Below are positions 54,188-63,290 of a stretch of 64,000 nt of DNA, piece by piece (positions within the stretch are counted from its first letter, which is position 1; every line of letters starts with the position of its first letter). The stretch comes from Crocinitomix catalasitica ATCC 23190 (lineage in GTDB: Bacteria > Bacteroidota > Bacteroidia > Flavobacteriales_D > Crocinitomicaceae). Made by a program: the position numbers and the translations under genes. The DNA lies in contig NZ_JHXV01000001.1 in NCBI RefSeq assembly GCF_000621625.1, positions 1 through 64,000 of the forward strand. The letters run 5' to 3'. Under the pieces are notes generated by a model. It saw only the letters and a program-made list of their open reading frames with translations, ran no database searches and had not been told where the DNA came from.

Positions 54188-55237
54188 TTAATGAATAAAA
54201 ATTAAAAAAGCATATAAATAAAGCCACAATATGCCTAAAAAATGCCAATAAATTGATGCTAAACTTATACCTAAATAATTATTTGTTGTGTATTTGGCTT
54301 TTGCACCGTTGATAAATACTACTAGTAAGGCGATTACACCGCCAATCCAATGCAATAAATGCATGAAGGTAAATGCATAAATATATGAACTTGCCGTGTT
54401 GTCTTGCGTGTTTAAATCATTCATTTGTTTAGGAGATAATAATTTCCCATCTATTGAAAATGTTCTGTTTTCATATTTCAACGGTTTCCCGTGATAAAAA
54501 ATCTGAAAGTCTTCGCCATATTTCCCCTTCATAATAAAATCTCCACGATCTTCAATTATACTTTCTGAAAAATATCGTAAACGACTATGTTGTTCAATCG
54601 CCAAAGGAACATTGTTTAAATATAATTGATTGTTCAAATAAGTTACTAATTCACCTTTATACTTTAAAGTAAATAATGTGCCGTAGTTCGGTAAATTATA
54701 AGTAGGCTTCTTTTTGCTGCTACCTTCAATAAATTGACGAGCAATTTCTTTCATTTCGGAAGTAACTTCACTGTCAATCTTTTCTCCTTTTAAATAAAAA
54801 GTACCATTGTCATAGGAAACTTCCTTTCCTTTATATAAGAAAGAATAGTAGTTTCCATATTGTCCTTTGATATTTATAATTTGTCCATTCCAGAAATTCC
54901 CGTTATCAATCAGTTGGCCCCATCCTTTTATTTGATAGACACCAAACCCTAATCCAAGAATAAAGGCTAAGCCTAAATATATTTTTAATACTTTTTGTTG
55001 ATTCTTCTTGACAGCAACGACAGCAAGAATTAAGAAAACACTACTCAATACAATTAAAGTCGTACTTATTTTAAATGCTAAAGGCATTTTAATATTAACC
55101 CAAAAGCTACCGCCTTGGGATACTATATATCCGCTAGTTAAACCAGCAAAAATCATTGCTACTGCAAATAAAAAGATAACAACTAAGTTCTTTTTAATCT
55201 TTGCATTTACTTCTGGGGAGACCTCTGAATTATTCAA
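54188..55237 (-). CDS. Subunit III-like oxidase protein with three inserted repeats
   Basis: The 349-residue protein has subunit III-like helices at both ends: about 17-40, 56-76 and 85-104, then MHLLHWIGG (292-300) and IYWHFLGILWLYLYAF (329-344). Between them, about residues 105-285 form a soluble insert. It holds three 28-residue repeats at 127-154, 185-212 and 240-267, each patterned YG-x-x-(Y/F)-x-(F/L/I)-x-Y-(K/H)-G...Y-x-N. Start is TTG at 55237, 5 nt after the ctaB stop; no closer ATG exists. Flavobacterial operons often have a second short subunit III gene; the insert is the unusual part. Confidence 0.85.
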   Translation of the reverse strand: MNNSEVSPEVNAKIKKNLVVIFLFAVAMIFAGLTSGYIVSQGGSFWVNIKMPLAFKISTTLIVLSSVFLILAVVAVKKNQQKVLKIYLGLAFILGLGFGVYQIKGWGQLIDNGNFWNGQIINIKGQYGNYYSFLYKGKEVSYDNGTFYLKGEKIDSEVTSEMKEIARQFIEGSSKKKPTYNLPNYGTLFTLKYKGELVTYLNNQLYLNNVPLAIEQHSRLRYFSESIIEDRGDFIMKGKYGEDFQIFYHGKPLKYENRTFSIDGKLLSPKQMNDLNTQDNTASSYIYAFTFMHLLHWIGGVIALLVVFINGAKAKYTTNNYLGISLASIYWHFLGILWLYLYAFLIFIH

Positions 55238-55242
55238 GATGA

Positions 55243-56127
55243 TTAGAATTTATCGAAAACGTATAAGAATTGAATTACTGGCAAATAAATAAAAGAAGCA
55301 AACATTAAGCTTCTGGCAGACTTATCATCCAGATTTAAGTATAATTTGTATGCTTTCCAAAAGAACCATGCTCCTGCAACAGTCGCTACAACTAAAGTAA
55401 TATCACCTGTTAAACCAATTAGCCAAGGCAATAAACTCACCGGGACCATGAATAAAGTATACAGTAAAATATGAAAAGCAGAACGTTTAGTTTTGCCTGA
55501 TTTACTTGGTAATAAAGCAAACCCTCCTTTTGCATAATCGTCATTTAGTACCCAAGCAATTGCCCAAAAATGTGGAAATTGCCAAATGAATTGTACTAAG
55601 AAAATTATACCTACGGTAAGGTCAAATGTTCCAGTAATTGCAACAACACCTAACATAGGTGGAATTGCTCCTGGAAATGCACCAACGAAAACAGCCCATG
55701 GGGTAATACGTTTTAGAGGTGTATATAAAAATACATACATTACAAGGGCAAGAATTCCCAAAATACCAGAGAAGTAGTTCAGTTGAAATAATAATACGCT
55801 ACCAACAATTGCACAAATTATCGATGCAATCAAAGCTTCATTCACAGACATTCTTCCTGCTGGAATTGGTCTATCGGATGTTCGATCCATTAATTTGTCT
55901 ACATCTCGTTCAATAACTTGATTCAAGCCATTCGATGCGCCAGTAATTAGAAATCCGCCTAATATTAAATAAATGAAATTTAGATTTAGTCCACCTCCTA
56001 CAAATAAATACCCTGCCACTGCTGATAACACAACTAAGAAAGCTAAACGCAATTTTAGTAAAAGCACGTAATCTTTAAGTTTTGAGGTAGATTTTGTTTT
56101 TTCTATCGTTGATTCTTCTGCTATCAT
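55243..56127 (-). CDS. ctaB: Protoheme IX farnesyltransferase (heme o synthase)
   Basis: The 294-residue protein is a UbiA-type prenyltransferase with about nine membrane helices. The Asp-rich motif NQVIERDVDKLMDRTSDRP (about 65-83) binds farnesyl diphosphate with Mg2+, and LNDDYAKGG is the second loop. It converts heme b to heme o for the oxidase encoded downstream. A TACATTTG box at 56150-56157 probably drives the whole minus-strand oxidase operon. Confidence 0.95.
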   Translation of the reverse strand: MIAEESTIEKTKSTSKLKDYVLLLKLRLAFLVVLSAVAGYLFVGGGLNLNFIYLILGGFLITGASNGLNQVIERDVDKLMDRTSDRPIPAGRMSVNEALIASIICAIVGSVLLFQLNYFSGILGILALVMYVFLYTPLKRITPWAVFVGAFPGAIPPMLGVVAITGTFDLTVGIIFLVQFIWQFPHFWAIAWVLNDDYAKGGFALLPSKSGKTKRSAFHILLYTLFMVPVSLLPWLIGLTGDITLVVATVAGAWFFWKAYKLYLNLDDKSARSLMFASFIYLPVIQFLYVFDKF

Positions 56128-56149
56128 TTATGACGCTTTGTAATTTATG

Positions 56150-56157
56150 CAAATGTA
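56150..56157 (-). promoter_or_regulatory. Putative -7 element of the oxidase operon
   Basis: On the minus strand this reads TACATTTG, a full match to TAnnTTTG, 22 nt before the ctaB ATG. No clear -33 box is seen. Confidence 0.55.
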
Positions 56158-56225
56158 ATAAAAAGGTAACATATAAATAGATTTATATGCTTAGATTGAT
56201 TCTAATTATTGTTTATGGCTATGTA

Positions 56226-57743
56226 TCAATAATCTGTAGCACTATTCCATAATCTAGATATAATACCAACTTGGAAATAATGCTGACTATATTGTTCATT
56301 ACTAGTAGTTACAAATCGTAGTCGATAGGATAAATTCAAGTAAAGGTTTAAATGAGGAATAATTTTTTTCTCTAGTGAAATTGTTTCTGTAAATACATTT
56401 TGTTTATCGCCTTGGAGCATAAGTTGGTCATAATCTCCAGCTCTATTTGCATAAGAGTTAAAAATGTTTTGTCCATAATTAACAGCGGTACTATCTATCC
56501 CGTATGCAGCATAAGTCATTGTATTCGTCAATCTGAAATCCTTCCATTTATAAGAAAGTATGTTTAGTACTTCGTAAAAATTTGCCCCAATGGGGTGTGC
56601 GACAGATGCATTGTAATGTCCGTAACTTATTACCGGATATTTATGAGAATAAGTAAATGGTCGAACTACATTAAATTCAGTTTGGAAATATAAGTTCGAA
56701 ACGAAAAAATCGTCAGATTTATATCCTATTTGATAACCATATTTATTTCCCCACCATCTTGATTTGGCGCGTATCTCTGCTAATAGAAATTCGTCTAGGA
56801 TTAATTGCCCATAAATTTGTGAATGTTTATTGATTTTGAGACTCGAGCTTATTCCAAGTAGTACGTTGTCAGATGATCCTAATCCATATTCTACCGGCCG
56901 ATAAAAAACAACTGGATTTAAATAATTAAGATCGAAACCTCTATTCACAAGCGTATCGTTTGATTGCCATATTACAGTTTCAAAAACGCTAATATTAAAT
57001 GATTTTGTAATATTCCAGCTTAGATAATGTTGAGCAGAAAATTTAATTTGATCTTTACTACGTGTGAAAGGTTCATCGCTATTTTCGCCCCACATTGTAT
57101 AAAGATTGACATATTTAATTCCTCCAAAGTCAGTTTCCAATTTTAGAAATGGATAGGCAACAGCATTATCTGATAATAGTAATGAGCGATAGCCATCACC
57201 GAAAACGTTTTTTCCATAACCACCACTGAAAGTGAATATGTGGTTCGGTTTATAAGCTAAAACAATTTGAGATTGGGCAAAAATATTATTGCCGTATGAT
57301 CGGCTCGATCCTGGATCAATATTCTCGAACTTTTGAAGTGAGTCTCTGAAATACGGTGTTTGCGCCAAATATGGTAAGAGTTTAGCTGTAAAGAATATTT
57401 TTTTGGAGGTTAATGTATAATCAATTCCAATGCCTGTTTCATAAATAAAAGTTGATTGGTTGCGATTTTGATCAAGCCCAATCTGTAGATTCGCTAAAGG
57501 GCGTATAGAAGATGTGAATTTATTTGTATTTATCTGAATGCCACCGTCAATAATTTTTTTTACTGTATCTATAAAAGTAATGGCCGGCAATACGTTACTA
57601 TGAATTGATTTGTCTGATTTAATATAGTAATACTGATTGTCGATTCTGTCTTGAGTGTTTAAACTCTTGACATTCAATTGAGCATAATTATTAAAATGTA
57701 TGCCAATTAAAATATAAGTGATTACTCTTGTCCACCTAATCAC
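56226..57743 (-). CDS. Wzi-like outer membrane capsule assembly protein 1
   Basis: The 505-residue protein has a signal peptide (about 1-22) and a long beta-barrel pattern. It shares with the protein at 58810-60405 the blocks (Y/E)RSLLLSD, (Y)PF-x-KLET and (I)YGQLILD(E/N)F, characteristic of the Wzi family. Wzi is an outer membrane lectin that anchors capsule at the surface, and flavobacterial relatives include gliding-linked RemB. Its start overlaps the stop of the WecA-like gene by 4 nt. It is the last gene of the polysaccharide operon in this window. Confidence 0.82.
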   Translation of the reverse strand: MIRWTRVITYILIGIHFNNYAQLNVKSLNTQDRIDNQYYYIKSDKSIHSNVLPAITFIDTVKKIIDGGIQINTNKFTSSIRPLANLQIGLDQNRNQSTFIYETGIGIDYTLTSKKIFFTAKLLPYLAQTPYFRDSLQKFENIDPGSSRSYGNNIFAQSQIVLAYKPNHIFTFSGGYGKNVFGDGYRSLLLSDNAVAYPFLKLETDFGGIKYVNLYTMWGENSDEPFTRSKDQIKFSAQHYLSWNITKSFNISVFETVIWQSNDTLVNRGFDLNYLNPVVFYRPVEYGLGSSDNVLLGISSSLKINKHSQIYGQLILDEFLLAEIRAKSRWWGNKYGYQIGYKSDDFFVSNLYFQTEFNVVRPFTYSHKYPVISYGHYNASVAHPIGANFYEVLNILSYKWKDFRLTNTMTYAAYGIDSTAVNYGQNIFNSYANRAGDYDQLMLQGDKQNVFTETISLEKKIIPHLNLYLNLSYRLRFVTTSNEQYSQHYFQVGIISRLWNSATDY

Positions 57744-58813
57744 CCTTTAGTTTTTTTAGCAATCATATAAATTACAAGCGCGAAAATTAATGCAAGACTC
57801 AAACTAATGACAAAACTGATATTTGGATTGTCAAAACGAAAGAAGAATGCTTGAACGATCATAATGGTATTGAACAAGTATATGATTAATACAGTTCTTT
57901 TTGCGCCCAACTGCTTATCCATTAATTTATGATGTAAATGGTTTCTATCGGCACTTAATGGAGAGCGTCCTTGAGCTGCCCTGATGATAAACACTCTTAA
58001 TGTATCTAAAAGGGGATAGGATAATATGCTCATGGCAAAAACAGGTGTGGATAAATTTTGGAAGTCAACTGGCAGAAAATCAAGTGGTGTTTGTATTAAT
58101 TGAATCGCTAAAACACTTACAACTGCTCCGATTATTAGTGAACCGGAGTCTCCCATAAATATTCGAGCTGGATTAAAATTGAAGACCAAAAAGCCTAATA
58201 ATGCACCAGCTAAGGCAAAAGAGACTAAGGCCCAATGAATATCTCCTGAATTGGTGAACCAAACTCCGAAAGTAAAGGTTATTATTAATCCTATTCCCGG
58301 TGCTAATCCATCAACACCATCTATTAAGTTAATTGAGTTTACAATTACAATATAAATGAAGATAGATAAAAGTATGCTAGCGTAGTCTGGAAGAATAAAA
58401 TCAAGTCCCAATAAGCCTTGGAAACTTGTGATTTTAATTCCGCCCATGACAACTAAAATAAAGCCAACCATGATGTGGGCCATAAGTTTTTTGATAGGCG
58501 ACATGCCAATGATATCATCCTTTACACCAACAAAGAAGAGAAGAACAAGACTTGCGGCCAGATACATAAACTGACTCAATGCTTCGATAGCTTTGTAATT
58601 CTCATCTGGGAACCAAAGAAAAATAGAAAATATAAAGGCGCTAAATATTATGATACCGCCAATAGTTGGAATACTGGTCGTATGTTTTTTTCGTTCTTCG
58701 CTAGGTTCATCAACAAGTTGCTTCAGTTTCGCAACTTTGATAAGTGATGGAGTTGCCAAAAGAACCACACTGAATGCAGTAATAAATGCTAATATGAGTT
58801 GTAAATTGTTCAA
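57740..58813 (-). CDS. WecA/TagO-like undecaprenyl-phosphate sugar-1-phosphate transferase
   Basis: The 357-residue membrane protein has about eleven hydrophobic helices and the MraY/WecA motifs KHTTSIPTIGG (about 43-53), DDIIGM (near residue 100), NLIDGVDGLAPG (about 162-173), FMGDSGSL (about 218-225) and DRNHLHHKL (the HxHH motif that marks WecA/TagO rather than MraY). It transfers a sugar-1-phosphate to undecaprenyl phosphate and starts O-antigen, capsule or teichoic-type glycan synthesis. It overlaps both flanking Wzi-like genes by 4 nt, so the three are tightly coupled. Confidence 0.93.
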   Translation of the reverse strand: MNNLQLILAFITAFSVVLLATPSLIKVAKLKQLVDEPSEERKKHTTSIPTIGGIIIFSAFIFSIFLWFPDENYKAIEALSQFMYLAASLVLLFFVGVKDDIIGMSPIKKLMAHIMVGFILVVMGGIKITSFQGLLGLDFILPDYASILLSIFIYIVIVNSINLIDGVDGLAPGIGLIITFTFGVWFTNSGDIHWALVSFALAGALLGFLVFNFNPARIFMGDSGSLIIGAVVSVLAIQLIQTPLDFLPVDFQNLSTPVFAMSILSYPLLDTLRVFIIRAAQGRSPLSADRNHLHHKLMDKQLGAKRTVLIIYLFNTIMIVQAFFFRFDNPNISFVISLSLALIFALVIYMIAKKTKG

Positions 58814-60405
58814 AAGTTCAAATTCTTATTTCTAATTTTCGTTCGAATACCTAAGTAACAATAATTACTTAAGTGCGGCATATCAGTCGCTTTCGTATCC
58901 TGACGGTAAATATATCCAATAATTGCCTGCAAATTATAATTTTTATTAAATCTATATCCAATTTCGAATTGATTGTAAAGAACATTTTTCCTTTTATAGG
59001 CGTCGTTGGTTAAAGTGGTTCTAGTTAAAAGTGTTTTATTATAATAAGTGTCATCTGAGCGATAAGCTTGCTCTGAGTAAATCAGTTTGTTTGTTATGAA
59101 TACACGTTTTTTCTGGTAAGAAAAACTAATTATTAGTTCATCTATCCCATTCACATTAGGATGTGCTAAGGATAAATTATTGTTATTGTAATTATATCTT
59201 TTATCTGTAGATGTAAATGAATTCTTTTGAATGTGATTTATTTCAGCTCCAAAGTCTAGTTTTTCAACGAATAAGTCATAGAATTTGAATCCAAATTGAA
59301 CACCCCCAAATTTAAAGTTGTCTAATATCAATTGTCCATAAATGTTCAGGTTTTGTAAATTGTAATTTGCATTTAAACCCAGATAAGCTTGGTATCCTTC
59401 GCCTGAAGTTCCTTTTATTAAAGTGTTTCCACCAATTATTGGATTAATAAACATCCAATCTGGTTGATGAGAACCTATGGAATCTGTTCGCTTCCATAAA
59501 AATGATTCAAATAATCCAACATTAAAATCTTTAGTTAGGGCAATGTCCAAGTAGTGATAAGTCCCAATCTTTCTTTCATAAGTTGCCTCGGGTGTAGTCG
59601 AGGATTTCAATCGGTATAAGTTTTGATGTATAGCGTACATGGCTATATATTGTATCCGATTTTGCCATAAACTTGTTTCTAATTTGGCGAATGGGTAATT
59701 GGTACTAAAATCTGATAATAATAATGATCGTTCACCATTTCCGATAAATTGATTGCCATTGCCCAATTGAATATTTAGCCATGGAGCAGCAATTATAGAT
59801 AAAGCTCCTTCTGCAAAACCGAAATCATAACCGTCTACTTTAAAAGGTTTTGTTCTGGCGTAACCAGGAATTATTGCATTGTTTTGTGTGTATTTTGTAG
59901 CTCCGCCATTAACAATAAATTCACCGTGACTATTGACATAGTTTTGTTGATACACCGGTAAAACCGATTGGTTTTCATAAAAGGTTGTCGTAAATGCTAC
60001 GCGATCAAAGAATTTTGCTTGTACACGAATGCCTCTTGTATTCCAATATAGAATTTTATTAGAATCTGCAGAAAAGTCGTTTCCTCCAACAAAATCTAGA
60101 ATGGGATCAACTGCACACCAGTAATCGTTGCCTTTAAATAGTAGGAAGTTTTCTTTGAATAGCTTTTGAGTTATCCAATAATACCTTTTGTCATCAGTGT
60201 GATAAATAACTTCTGGTTTAGTTTTAGAATCAATGATTGGTTTAAAACTAAGATGTTCACGATCTATCTTTGTTCTAGTTGTATCATTCAAAGAGAGTCG
60301 AATTATTTCTGAATTGTAATACGACTCATTTGGGAAATATAGTTGTGCAAAAACATTGTTATATGCAAAGTTTAGAAAGAGTATGAATACAAAATATTTC
60401 CGCAT
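58810..60405 (-). CDS. Wzi-like outer membrane capsule assembly protein 2
   Basis: The 531-residue protein has a signal peptide (about 1-20, ending NNVFAQ) and the same barrel blocks as its paralogue: GNGERSLLLSDFSTNYPFAKL (starting near residue 222), NIYGQLILDNF and a C-terminal YCYLGIRTKI strand. It is about 26 residues longer, mainly at the N-terminus. It probably anchors or guides surface polysaccharide at the outer membrane; a RemB-like motility role is the alternative. Its stop overlaps the WecA-like start by 4 nt. Confidence 0.85.
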   Translation of the reverse strand: MRKYFVFILFLNFAYNNVFAQLYFPNESYYNSEIIRLSLNDTTRTKIDREHLSFKPIIDSKTKPEVIYHTDDKRYYWITQKLFKENFLLFKGNDYWCAVDPILDFVGGNDFSADSNKILYWNTRGIRVQAKFFDRVAFTTTFYENQSVLPVYQQNYVNSHGEFIVNGGATKYTQNNAIIPGYARTKPFKVDGYDFGFAEGALSIIAAPWLNIQLGNGNQFIGNGERSLLLSDFSTNYPFAKLETSLWQNRIQYIAMYAIHQNLYRLKSSTTPEATYERKIGTYHYLDIALTKDFNVGLFESFLWKRTDSIGSHQPDWMFINPIIGGNTLIKGTSGEGYQAYLGLNANYNLQNLNIYGQLILDNFKFGGVQFGFKFYDLFVEKLDFGAEINHIQKNSFTSTDKRYNYNNNNLSLAHPNVNGIDELIISFSYQKKRVFITNKLIYSEQAYRSDDTYYNKTLLTRTTLTNDAYKRKNVLYNQFEIGYRFNKNYNLQAIIGYIYRQDTKATDMPHLSNYCYLGIRTKIRNKNLNF

Positions 60406-60450
60406 ATGACAAATACTTAAACTGATTGATAAGGTAATATAAATGTTGGT

Positions 60451-61395
60451 CTATGCAACAAAAATTTCATTATCTAGTGCTAATTTATAGGTTGATTTTA
60501 TGCCGTCCTCTAATTCTATAGTGGATTGCCAACCAGCTTTTTTTAATACTTCAACATCCATTAATTTTCGAGGTGTTCCGTCAGGTTTTGAAGCATCCAA
60601 TTTTAATTTACCTTCAAATCCAACAATATTCTTAACCATTAAAGCTAAGTCTTTTATGGAGAGGTCTTTACCTGTACCAACATTTACAAATTCTTTTTCG
60701 TTATAATTTTGCATCAAGTAAAAACAAGCATCTGCCAAATCATCGACATGTAAAAATTCTCTTAAAGGTGTTCCACTTCCCCAAATTTCAACTTCTTTCA
60801 AATTGTTAATTTTTGCTTCGTGAAAACGTCTAATTAATGCAGGTAAAACATGTGAGTTTTGAGGGTGATAATTGTCGTTCGGTCCATACAAGTTAGTAGG
60901 CATTGCAGATATGAAATTATCGCCATATTGATCTCGATAAGTTTCACAAAGTTTTATACCAGTGATTTTAGCAATAGCGTAAGGTTCGTTTGTATCTTCT
61001 AACGGACCAGTAAGTAAAGATTCTTCCTTTAGAGGCTGTGGTGCCAATTTAGGATAAATACAAGATGAACCTAAGAACAATAATTTTTTTACTTTGTGCT
61101 CATGGGCAGCATGGATAACATTGGAACTGATCATTAAATTGTCGTACAAAAATTCTGCACGATAAGTATTGTTCGCCAATATACCTCCAACTTTTGCAGC
61201 CGCTAAAAAAACATAATCAGGTTTTTCTTCAGTGAAAAACGCATTAACTTGGCTTTGATTTCTTAAGTCAACTTCCTTCGAAGAGCGGACGATGATATTT
61301 TGAAAACCTTCTTGTTTTAATTTTCTGACGATTGCTGAACCAACCATTCCGTTGTGCCCAGCAATATAAATTTTAGCTTCTTTTTCCACGCTCAA
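60451..61395 (-). CDS. fcl: GDP-L-fucose synthase
   Basis: The 314-residue enzyme is an extended SDR with the NADP-binding [11 protein letters not shown] (about 11-21), the catalytic SSCIYP (about 109-114), NEPYAIAKI with the YxxxK pair (about 136-144) and NLYGPNDNY (about 168-176). It epimerises and reduces GDP-4-keto-6-deoxy-D-mannose to GDP-L-fucose. gmd, which makes its substrate, lies 7 nt upstream in the operon. The product would feed the glycan built on the lipid carrier loaded by the WecA-like enzyme. Confidence 0.96.
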   Translation of the reverse strand: MSVEKEAKIYIAGHNGMVGSAIVRKLKQEGFQNIIVRSSKEVDLRNQSQVNAFFTEEKPDYVFLAAAKVGGILANNTYRAEFLYDNLMISSNVIHAAHEHKVKKLLFLGSSCIYPKLAPQPLKEESLLTGPLEDTNEPYAIAKITGIKLCETYRDQYGDNFISAMPTNLYGPNDNYHPQNSHVLPALIRRFHEAKINNLKEVEIWGSGTPLREFLHVDDLADACFYLMQNYNEKEFVNVGTGKDLSIKDLALMVKNIVGFEGKLKLDASKPDGTPRKLMDVEVLKKAGWQSTIELEDGIKSTYKLALDNEIFVA

Positions 61396-61402
61396 TATTG
61401 TA

Positions 61403-62494
61403 TTATTCGAATTGATTTAATGTCTTGTGTCCACCTTTCGCTAGGTATTTATCGCGTTGGAATAATTCAAGATCGCTTTCAACCATTTCTTTTACCAAAG
61501 CATCAAATGTGTATTTTGGTTTCCAGTTTAATTCTGTATTTGCCTTAGTTGGATCTCCTAATAATAATTCAACTTCAGTTGGTCTGAAATACTTTTCATC
61601 TACTTCTACCAAGATATCCCCAGTTTCTTTATGAATCCCTTTCTCATTAATTCCCTCACCTTCCCATTTAACAGGAATACCAACATGGTCAAATGCTTTT
61701 TCAACAAATGATTTTACTGAATGTGTTTCACCAGTTGCCAACACGTAATCATCAGGTGTATCTTGTTGCAACATTTGCCACATACCATAAACATAATCTT
61801 TGGCATGTCCCCAATCTCTCTGCGCATCTAAATTACCTAAGAACATTTTTTTCTGCAATCCTAGTTTTATTTTAGCAACTGCACGTGTAATCTTTCTTGT
61901 TACAAAAGTTTCACCACGCAAAGGACTCTCATGATTGAATAGTATTCCATTACAACCATAAATCCCGTATGCTTCCCTATAATTTTTTACAATCCAAAAA
62001 GCGTATAATTTTGCAACAGCATAAGGACTACGTGGGTAAAATGGCGTCGTTTCACTTTGCGGTGTTTCAATAACTTTGCCATATAACTCAGAAGTGGATG
62101 CTTGGTAGAATTTTACCTTGTGTTCCATTTTTAAAATACGAATCGCTTCTAAAAGCCTTAAAGTACCCATGCCATCAGCATTGGCTGTATATTCAGGGGT
62201 GTCGAACGAAACTTTAACATGCGACATGGCAGCTAAATTGTAAATTTCATCTGGTACAATTTCCTGTACCAAGCGAATTAAATTAGTTGCATCTGTTAGG
62301 TCTCCAAAATGTAAAAATAAACGAACATCTTCTTCGTGTTTATCTTTATATAAATGGTCTATTCTATCCGTATTAAAAAGAGATGATCTTCTTTTAATGC
62401 CGTGAACAATATATCCTTTTTCAAGTAAAAGTTCTGCTAAATATGCACCATCTTGTCCCGTTATACCAGTTATAAGCGCTACTTTTCTTTCCAT
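61403..62494 (-). CDS. gmd: GDP-mannose 4,6-dehydratase
   Basis: The 363-residue SDR enzyme has the nucleotide-binding [13 protein letters not shown] (about 9-21), the specificity segment GIKRRSS (about 33-39), the active-site TSELYGK (about 132-138) and the [13 protein letters not shown] block with the YxxxK pair. It converts GDP-D-mannose to GDP-4-keto-6-deoxy-D-mannose for Fcl. The length is normal. It ends 1 nt before the cysQ-side gap closes on the other flank and is clearly part of the same transcript. Confidence 0.97.
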   Translation of the reverse strand: MERKVALITGITGQDGAYLAELLLEKGYIVHGIKRRSSLFNTDRIDHLYKDKHEEDVRLFLHFGDLTDATNLIRLVQEIVPDEIYNLAAMSHVKVSFDTPEYTANADGMGTLRLLEAIRILKMEHKVKFYQASTSELYGKVIETPQSETTPFYPRSPYAVAKLYAFWIVKNYREAYGIYGCNGILFNHESPLRGETFVTRKITRAVAKIKLGLQKKMFLGNLDAQRDWGHAKDYVYGMWQMLQQDTPDDYVLATGETHSVKSFVEKAFDHVGIPVKWEGEGINEKGIHKETGDILVEVDEKYFRPTEVELLLGDPTKANTELNWKPKYTFDALVKEMVESDLELFQRDKYLAKGGHKTLNQFE

Positions 62495-62495
62495 A

Positions 62496-63290
62496 TTATT
62501 CGAATTGATAATCCTTGTTTTTTGCTATAAAAAAGGGATTGTATAAATTTTCTTTATTGTAATTTAAAGGCGCAAAATTAATAAAATCAATTACTTCACC
62601 GCCTAAACTAGTGTAAATTGCTTGACCTGCTGCAATATCCCATTCCATCGTTGGGGCCATTCGAGGATAGAAATCCGCATTGTTCAAGCTTAAATCTACG
62701 AATTTTAAGGCACTACCTTTCTGAATAGTGTCTAATGTACCCCATTTATTTTCAATCTTTTCCAAGAGCGCCTGCCCTTTAATTGTTAATCCTGATCTTG
62801 AGAAAATAGCCGTCTTATTTTTATTGATGCTTATTGGTTTTAGTTGATTGTCTTCCGAAATGGGATGTGCATCATGATAGTCAAAATAATAAGCACCAAT
62901 CGAATCTCCACCGATTAATATTTTTCCTTCAGTAGGCTGCGCGATTAAGCCTAAAACTGGTTTGCCAGCTTCAATTAAAGCAATACAAATGCAAAATTCA
63001 CCATTCTTTCTAATGAATTCCTTTGTTCCATCAATTGGATCAACAAGCCAAATTAAATTTTCGTTTTTTCGAATGGTATAATCTGGAATTTCAGCTTCTT
63101 CCGAGATGGCTAGTATATTCGTTTTTTTGAGGTGTTTTAAAATGATTTCACTTGATTGCTGATCGGCTAAAGTTACTGGAGTTCGATCAGGTTTCTCATA
63201 AATATTAAAATCTGTTTTGTATATATTCAGTATTTCAATTGATGCTTCGTAAACTGCTTCTAATAAAATTGGGATATACTTTTTTACCAT
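62496..63290 (-). CDS. cysQ: 3'(2'),5'-bisphosphate nucleotidase CysQ
   Basis: The 264-residue inositol-monophosphatase-fold enzyme shows Mg2+ motifs SEEAEIPDY (about 78-86) and [13 protein letters not shown] (about 100-112), plus [11 protein letters not shown] near residue 220. CysQ hydrolyses 3'-phosphoadenosine 5'-phosphate, the by-product of sulfation and sulfate reduction. In glycan clusters it can accompany sulfated polysaccharide synthesis, but no sulfotransferase or PAPS synthase gene is visible here. It abuts deoC with no gap and is followed by gmd after 1 nt. Confidence 0.93.
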   Translation of the reverse strand: MVKKYIPILLEAVYEASIEILNIYKTDFNIYEKPDRTPVTLADQQSSEIILKHLKKTNILAISEEAEIPDYTIRKNENLIWLVDPIDGTKEFIRKNGEFCICIALIEAGKPVLGLIAQPTEGKILIGGDSIGAYYFDYHDAHPISEDNQLKPISINKNKTAIFSRSGLTIKGQALLEKIENKWGTLDTIQKGSALKFVDLSLNNADFYPRMAPTMEWDIAAGQAIYTSLGGEVIDFINFAPLNYNKENLYNPFFIAKNKDYQFE

